Assembly: GCF_030272615.1 (NCBI RefSeq) | Contig: NC_081407.1 | Coordinates: forward strand, 262,926,574-262,990,573 | Source: Cryptomeria japonica | Taxonomy: Eukaryota; Streptophyta; Pinopsida; Cupressales; Cupressaceae | DNA: 64,000 nucleotides | Direction: 5' to 3' | In this document: positions 59,636 to 64,000 of the stretch, piece by piece | Layout of the letters: each line of letters starts with the position of its first letter | How positions within the stretch are numbered: the first letter of the stretch is position 1 | Translations under genes and position numbers: made by a program | Notes under the pieces: generated by a model | Told to the model about the DNA's origin: nothing | Seen by the model: only the letters and a program-made list of their open reading frames with translations | Database searches by the model: none

Positions 59636-60696
59636 TGTTGGTATTTTGGTATGGTTTTTCCATTGATGTCAACACCTACTAAAACACTAGTACTCTGGAG
59701 ATCCAACAACATTCACTGGCAAGCAACTATTGCACAGTTATTGGTATATGGTTCACCGACAGGATATAATGATCACCAACACTTGGAATGATATGGAAGA
59801 CACTTGGTAATGTTGAAGACATCGTGTGAACACTTTATTTTGAATAATTAATCATTGGTATATTCATACTTGCATATTGGCTTTTACCGGCAAATAGGTC
59901 GAGGGTTATCTAGGGTTTCACCGATAGGTTTATCTTTTCCAGATCAGCATGGCACGCTATGAAGATGATTTATTATTGTTGTAAATGCATTAAGCTAACA
60001 TGTTTAATTAGTTATTGCATCGGATATTATATTGATTGTAAAATGTTTTTATTGTAATATCTTGTAGAGCCGACCTACTAAAATTGGTCCTAGGTTATGG
60101 TATAAATGTAAGATCTTATTTGTAAGATCAAATATGGAATGCAAAAAAGAATTGTGTGAAGGTATATGCGATATTAAGTAGAGGTATACATGAAGACATC
60201 ATTTGAAGGTGAAGCTAGGTTTTTGTGAAAGCATATCAGCATTACACCGGTACTAAATCTAGCATATGAAGATGCTATTTTGTGCAGTACATTCTTATTG
60301 GATTTAACCATCCAACTGTAGTCAGTGTGACTCCCATTTTGTGATTTAGCAGTGAGCTCTAGGCTGTTGTCCTTTCTGCATGTGTAGACCCCATTTATGT
60401 ACACTTACTATCTGCAGTAGTATCATCTGATTGTGGGTAAGGTTTCCTACCATGGTTTTTCCCCTTATAGGGTTTCCACGTACAAATACTGGTGTTATGT
60501 GTTGTGGATGACTTTGTATTTGTGTTTCATGCATTAATCTTTACCGGTATAGCAATTTACTGTTAACACTGTCTACCGACATACTTAATTGGTTTACCGA
60601 TACTAAGCATTAAGTTGGTTAAGTAGTTTTTGGTTTGAATTTATTAGACAACTGATTCACCCCCCCCCCCCTCTCAGTTGTCTCCAAGACCTAACA
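59636..60696 (+). repeat. E12 3' LTR
   Basis: TGTTGGTATTTTGG...GACCTAACA. A C run of about 13 starts at 60659. Differences from the 5' LTR are mostly transitions at CpG-like or CAG/CTG-like sites. Confidence 0.93.
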
Positions 60697-60701
60697 CATT
60701 T

Positions 60702-60773
60702 TTGGTCTAATTTTTCTTCTAGGTCATATTTCTCATTTCCAAGAGACTTGGGAACTTTTGAAGGTCGGTAGTA
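60702..60773 (+). other. E11 interior, right part
   Basis: 72 bases of T-rich non-coding DNA between E12 and the E11 3' LTR. The bases just before the LTR (AAGGTCGGTAGTA) are not a convincing polypurine tract. Confidence 0.75.
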
Positions 60774-62259
60774 TGGTGCAGGAGCACCCCATTGTAGAAG
60801 CACAATCAAGATGTCCAAGGTCACCATCTCATTATATTTGGGTCATTTATGAACTTATAATAATATATGTATGCATTTGAGTTCATTTTTATCCAATGGA
60901 GTCATAATGTAAGGCTACTTGAGCCATTTCTGTAAATGTTGCATAGTTGTCCATTTAGGTCCTAGTGGGGTCAAAGAGTCAAAATGATGTAAACATGCCA
61001 TCAAAGGGCATAAATTCTTGTAAAAGGTTATTAAGGGTTATTTGATATTTATATAAGGTTTTTGTCAAGATTTGGGGTCATTATGTGAAAATCTCACAAA
61101 AAGTTGTCAAAAAGGTGAAAAGTGGCAAAAATGCTATAATGCAAAATTGCATTAAAAGTTGTAAATGGGAAGTTGAAAGGTCTTGGAGGTAGTTATATGT
61201 TCCAAACTGACCTAGAGGCTATAAAATGTTGTATTTGGTTGAACCAAGGGGGAATGAGAAGCAGGATAACAATTTTGAACAATTTGTGTATTCATAAGCT
61301 TGCCATTTTGATAGTTTCTGTTGTTACTTTGTTGTTTCCAGGTCTTGTACAGACCTGTACAACTTGGAAACCATGTATAATTATCATGGTTAGATAGAAT
61401 TTTAAATTATCTTCCTTCTTGTTTTGGTTTGGAGTGATTTCATTGAGAAACAAAGAAGATATGGATGTTTTATGGATTGCAACTTCCAAATTTCAATAGT
61501 CATGTTGCAGCGTATGGTACATATGCATATTAAATATTTATGACCTCTAAATGGATTCATTACAAATACATTTATTTATCTTTTGTTTTGGGTCTATTTC
61601 ATTCATTTTTGAGAAACTTATGTAAGTTTTGGTGAAAACATATTGAAAACCATCAATAATGGAGATGTTATTTGATGCCCTAGGCGGAGTGGGCATGGGC
61701 ATTTATAGTTTTATTTATGAGAGTCAAAATAGTCTCCATGTAGAGATCAAAAATTTTAAATGAACCGTTGGATTGTGCTAATATTTGTATATGTTTTACA
61801 AAACCTAATTATATACAACTCCACTGAAGGGATTTATCTAATATTATCAGGTTTTAAAGTTGTGCATAACAGGAAACAGGGTATCAAAACTGTCACAACT
61901 GGGACAGATTTGGAAGATGTTTACTAGCATGAATTGGATGGACTTAGTGTTGATGGGTAAGAGTTTGTAAGGGTTTTACAATTTTTTATTAAGTTTTATG
62001 CAGGCCTATTGAATGGCATATCCAATATAGAAGGATGAGGTATGGATACCTTAAGAACAAGATATGGTTCATGACTATGTTGAATGCTCTTGAATTTGTT
62101 TTTGGAACCAAGTCTATTATTTCAAGTTTGGATATTGGATCAAATGTGATAGATTGATCTTGATGGAGAAGTTGTTTTTATGCCTTAAATGAATAGTTTG
62201 GAATGAACCTTGAAGGGTTATTGAGTGAATGTGTTTGAAACTATGGTGCCTCTGCATCA
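60774..62259 (+). repeat. E11 3' LTR
   Basis: It begins TGGTGCAGGAGCACC and ends CTCTGCATCA. It is colinear with 52130-53627 throughout, with scattered substitutions and small indels. Confidence 0.9.
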
Positions 62260-62854
62260 GTGTGGAAGCAAGATAGAAGAAAAGCAGAGTGTGAATCAAT
62301 GAAGTATGTGTTGTGTGGTAGAGTAAGGAGCATACAAAGTTGAAGTCAGTGTTGCAATAATCCTTTACAATATTTGTTGCAGATACTTGTGGATAATGGT
62401 ACAATAATCCTTTATCGGATCTACTATAATCTTTGTGAGTTGTGATCTGAGCTCAATCTAAACTGGTCTCATGCATTTGGAGATGCATCTTCCCTCAATT
62501 CATTTGTATCTATTGCAATGAGTATTCCAACAATGAGTCACTTTTGTAATTTGGCAGTGAGCCATCCGGTAGTGAGACACCCCATTTTGTAAACACCATA
62601 TAGCTAATTATATTATCTTGAGAGCTAACACTCTCCGTCATTTTTCTCATTTGGTTTTTCCAAGTATAAAATCCAGTGTCCTATTTGTGGCTGTGTTTCT
62701 TGTTTATTCTATAGTTGCTATGTCATGTTGATAACATTAATTAATGAATTTGGTATTTTAGTAAAAGGTTAAGAAGTTGTAGAAAGTTTTATAATTTGTG
62801 GGAATACTGATTCAACACCATCTTACTATTCTAGTCTATTCAAGCAATTCAACA
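62260..62854 (+). repeat. E9 3' LTR, piece 3
   Basis: After the GTGTG target copy (62260-62264) it matches 40733-41316, ending CAATTCAACA. The C run of the 5' LTR is lost here (CAACACCATCTTAC). Confidence 0.88.
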
Positions 62855-63208
62855 TAGACCATCAAAATAGAAGTTACAATAATCTAGAAGCATGATCTAA
62901 TGAGCTGAAACACACTTTACTTATCGACAAGATAAGGAGCACACCATATTCTTCTGCATCAACTTGAACTATATGAATTCCATCTATATACATCTGTTGA
63001 TGCCAACAAAACCAAACATAATTCACATGAACTTTGGAAATTCATCATATAGACATTATTTTTCATTTGAAGCACTATGTGATCATGCACACACCATATG
63101 GAGCATATATACATAATTGTGCATGACCTGATCATATTGTATACAACTAGATAACTTCTTAACTGAAGAGTTGACATCAATGACAAGTTGAAGGGCATAT
63201 TGACAACA
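62855..63208 (-). repeat. E8: LTR fragment, right piece with terminus
   Basis: On the minus strand it begins TGTTGTCAATATGCCC and soon contains TTGTCATTGATGTCAAC, the signature start of LTRs in this window. CTTAC (63209-63213) to its right would be its target copy within E13. E9 interrupts it at 62855. Confidence 0.6.
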
Positions 63209-63950
63209 CTTACAAAGTTTTCTTTGATCTCATCTAGTTTTTCACTTACTTCTTGTTCATCTTCTAGTATCTTTGAAACATTAAATGCAACCTCTTTCCT
63301 TTCTCTTTGTATATCTTCCATCTCTACAATTTGATAGGGAGATAATGTTCCAAGGAGTCGAGCAATTATATACTTATCCAAATCATGACATTATTCAATC
63401 ACACACTTCTAAGGTTTTTAGGGTTTAGGAATTATCAAGAAGATCTTTATTATATCATTACCTTCTTCTAAATTTCCACCAACAACCCTAATAGCATATG
63501 CAACATCATTCACATTGTGTATGTAGTTCTCAACACCTTCATCATTAGCCATCCTTAAACACTTATATTTTTGTTTTAGATTCATTAACCTATCTTGCTT
63601 TATCTTAGGATCACCTTCATATGCTTGACATAAGTTCTTCCAAAATTACTTTTCTTCTTTCAATCCCTTAACCTTACTATAGTGTATCACTCAAGCAACT
63701 GAATATTATTGTTCTAGCTTCTGCATTAGTCTCATGATTCTTAACTTCATCCAAAGTCTGAGGTCCATTAGATGAAGGCATATAATCATATTGGAAAATA
63801 TCCCATATTCAATTATGCAGTTTCCAAATATGATTCCATCATTTCCTTCTAGTAAGAAAAATTTGTACCATAAAATAATAGAGCTTTAAGATGAAGTTCC
63901 TGTACCATTTCAGATCTAACTCGAGCAGTTAAGCTTTTGAAAGAGGAAAA
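63209..63950 (-). pseudogene. E13 gag fragment
   Basis: Minus-strand frames, much broken, encode MPSSNGPQTLDEVKNHETNA and IIFSCLSD (about 63780-63690), then LMNLKQKYKCLRMANDEGVE and YIHNVNDVAYAIRVVGGNLE (about 63590-63470), a UBN2-type copia Gag. A later piece, MDKYIIARLLGTLSPYQIVE, begins at 63381. The rest of the element lies beyond E8 and is not in the window. Confidence 0.7.
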
Positions 63951-63953
63951 TTT

Positions 63954-64000
63954 CTCTGGTACCAATTATTAAACCCAAATCTAGATTGAGAGGGGGGTGA
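63954..64000 (-). repeat. E13 primer site and LTR end (cut by window edge)
   Basis: In sense TGGTACCAGAG (63964-63954) is a one-change version of the initiator-Met primer site. Beyond it from about 63967 is the LTR end with TCACCCCCCTCTCAAT (+ strand G run 63991-63996). Confidence 0.75.

Larger units (their letters stand above)
54034..60696 (+). mobile_element. E12: complete, decayed Ty1-copia retrotransposon (E3 family)
   Basis: LTRs 54034-55094 and 59636-60696 (1,061 each), target duplication CATTT (54029-54033 and 60697-60701), inserted in the E11 interior. Gene order is gag, protease, integrase, RT, RNase H. It is closely related to E3 at both DNA and protein level. It has one frameshift and more than ten stops, so it is not autonomous now. 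Confidence 0.95.
52130..62259 (+). mobile_element. E11: non-autonomous element with long LTRs and tiny interior
   Basis: LTRs 52130-53627 (1,498 bases) and 60774-62259 (1,486) with target duplication GTGTG (52125-52129 and 62260-62264). Without E12 the interior is only about 480 bases and shows no coding domain. A perfect initiator-Met primer site follows the 5' LTR. It must have been copied by proteins of other elements, and it has no sequence relationship to the E3, E4 or E9 LTRs that I can see. Confidence 0.9.
40082..62854 (+). mobile_element. E9: diverged pol-less element carrying E10, E11 and E12
   Basis: The 5' LTR is 40082-41316. The 3' LTR is in three pieces (44670-45217, 52041-52129, 62265-62854) totalling about 1,227 bases, close to the 1,235 of the 5' copy. 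Target duplication TGGAC (40077-40081) versus TAGAC (62855-62859) has one transition. The interior (41317-44669) holds a Gag-like ORF1 and a divergent ORF2, with no pol. It is strongly decayed and is the oldest dated by nesting among the pol-less elements on this side. Confidence 0.88.

Overview
The window is plant nuclear DNA made almost entirely of nested Ty1-copia-type LTR retrotransposons. I see no intact host gene, rRNA, tRNA gene or CRISPR array. Almost every long reading frame belongs to an LTR element and carries stops or frameshifts. The nesting, LTRs of 0.8-1.5 kb and heavy decay suggest a large-genome seed plant. A gymnosperm is plausible, but the sequence alone does not prove it.

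Elements are numbered E1-E13 from left to right. E1 (1-4925, +) is the 3' part of a pol-less element. 4926-11697 is unidentified non-coding DNA. E2 (minus strand, pieces 32457-31337, 23271-21020 and 14329-11698) is an autonomous-type copia split by E3 and E4. E3 (14330-21019, +) is a complete but decayed copia. E4 (23272-31336, +) is pol-less and carries the solo LTR E5 (25697-27197). E6 is an LTR remnant (32458-32612, 39345-39580) split by E7. E7 (32613-39339, minus) is pol-less. E8 is an LTR remnant (39581-40081, 62860-63208, minus) split by E9. E9 (40082-62854, +) is a diverged pol-less element whose 3' LTR contains E10 (45218-52035, +, pol-less) and E11 (52130-62259, +, long LTRs and almost no interior). 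E11 in turn contains E12 (54034-60696, +, complete copia of the E3 family). E13 (63209-64000, minus) is a gag/LTR edge. Five-base target-site duplications support E3 (TACAC), E4 (TTATT), E5 (ACCTA), E7 (ATATT), E9 (TGGAC/TAGAC), E10 (ATTAT), E11 (GTGTG) and E12 (CATTT). The inferred order is E13 > E8 > (E6 > E2 > E3, E4 > E5; E6 > E7) and (E9 > E10; E9 > E11 > E12).

The most unusual content is a group of five pol-less elements (E1, E4, E7, E9, E10). Where visible, ORF1 is a coiled coil followed by four CCHC zinc knuckles, resembling the C-terminal half of the E2 Gag without its capsid part. Downstream lies a protein of about 1,100 codons (ORF2) that I do not recognise. It has a conserved N-terminal core, a basic proline-rich linker, an acidic Thr/Glu/Lys/Pro stretch and C-terminal helices. 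In E4, E7 and E10 a TATAAAG box sits 143-147 bases before the ORF2 ATG. They probably depend on an autonomous copia for reverse transcriptase and integrase, much like the known gag-only TR-GAG elements but with an added gene. Across families the polypurine tract lies in the loop of an inverted repeat (GTTGCCATCAATG / CATTGATGGCAAC) that pairs the 3' UTR with the start of U3.
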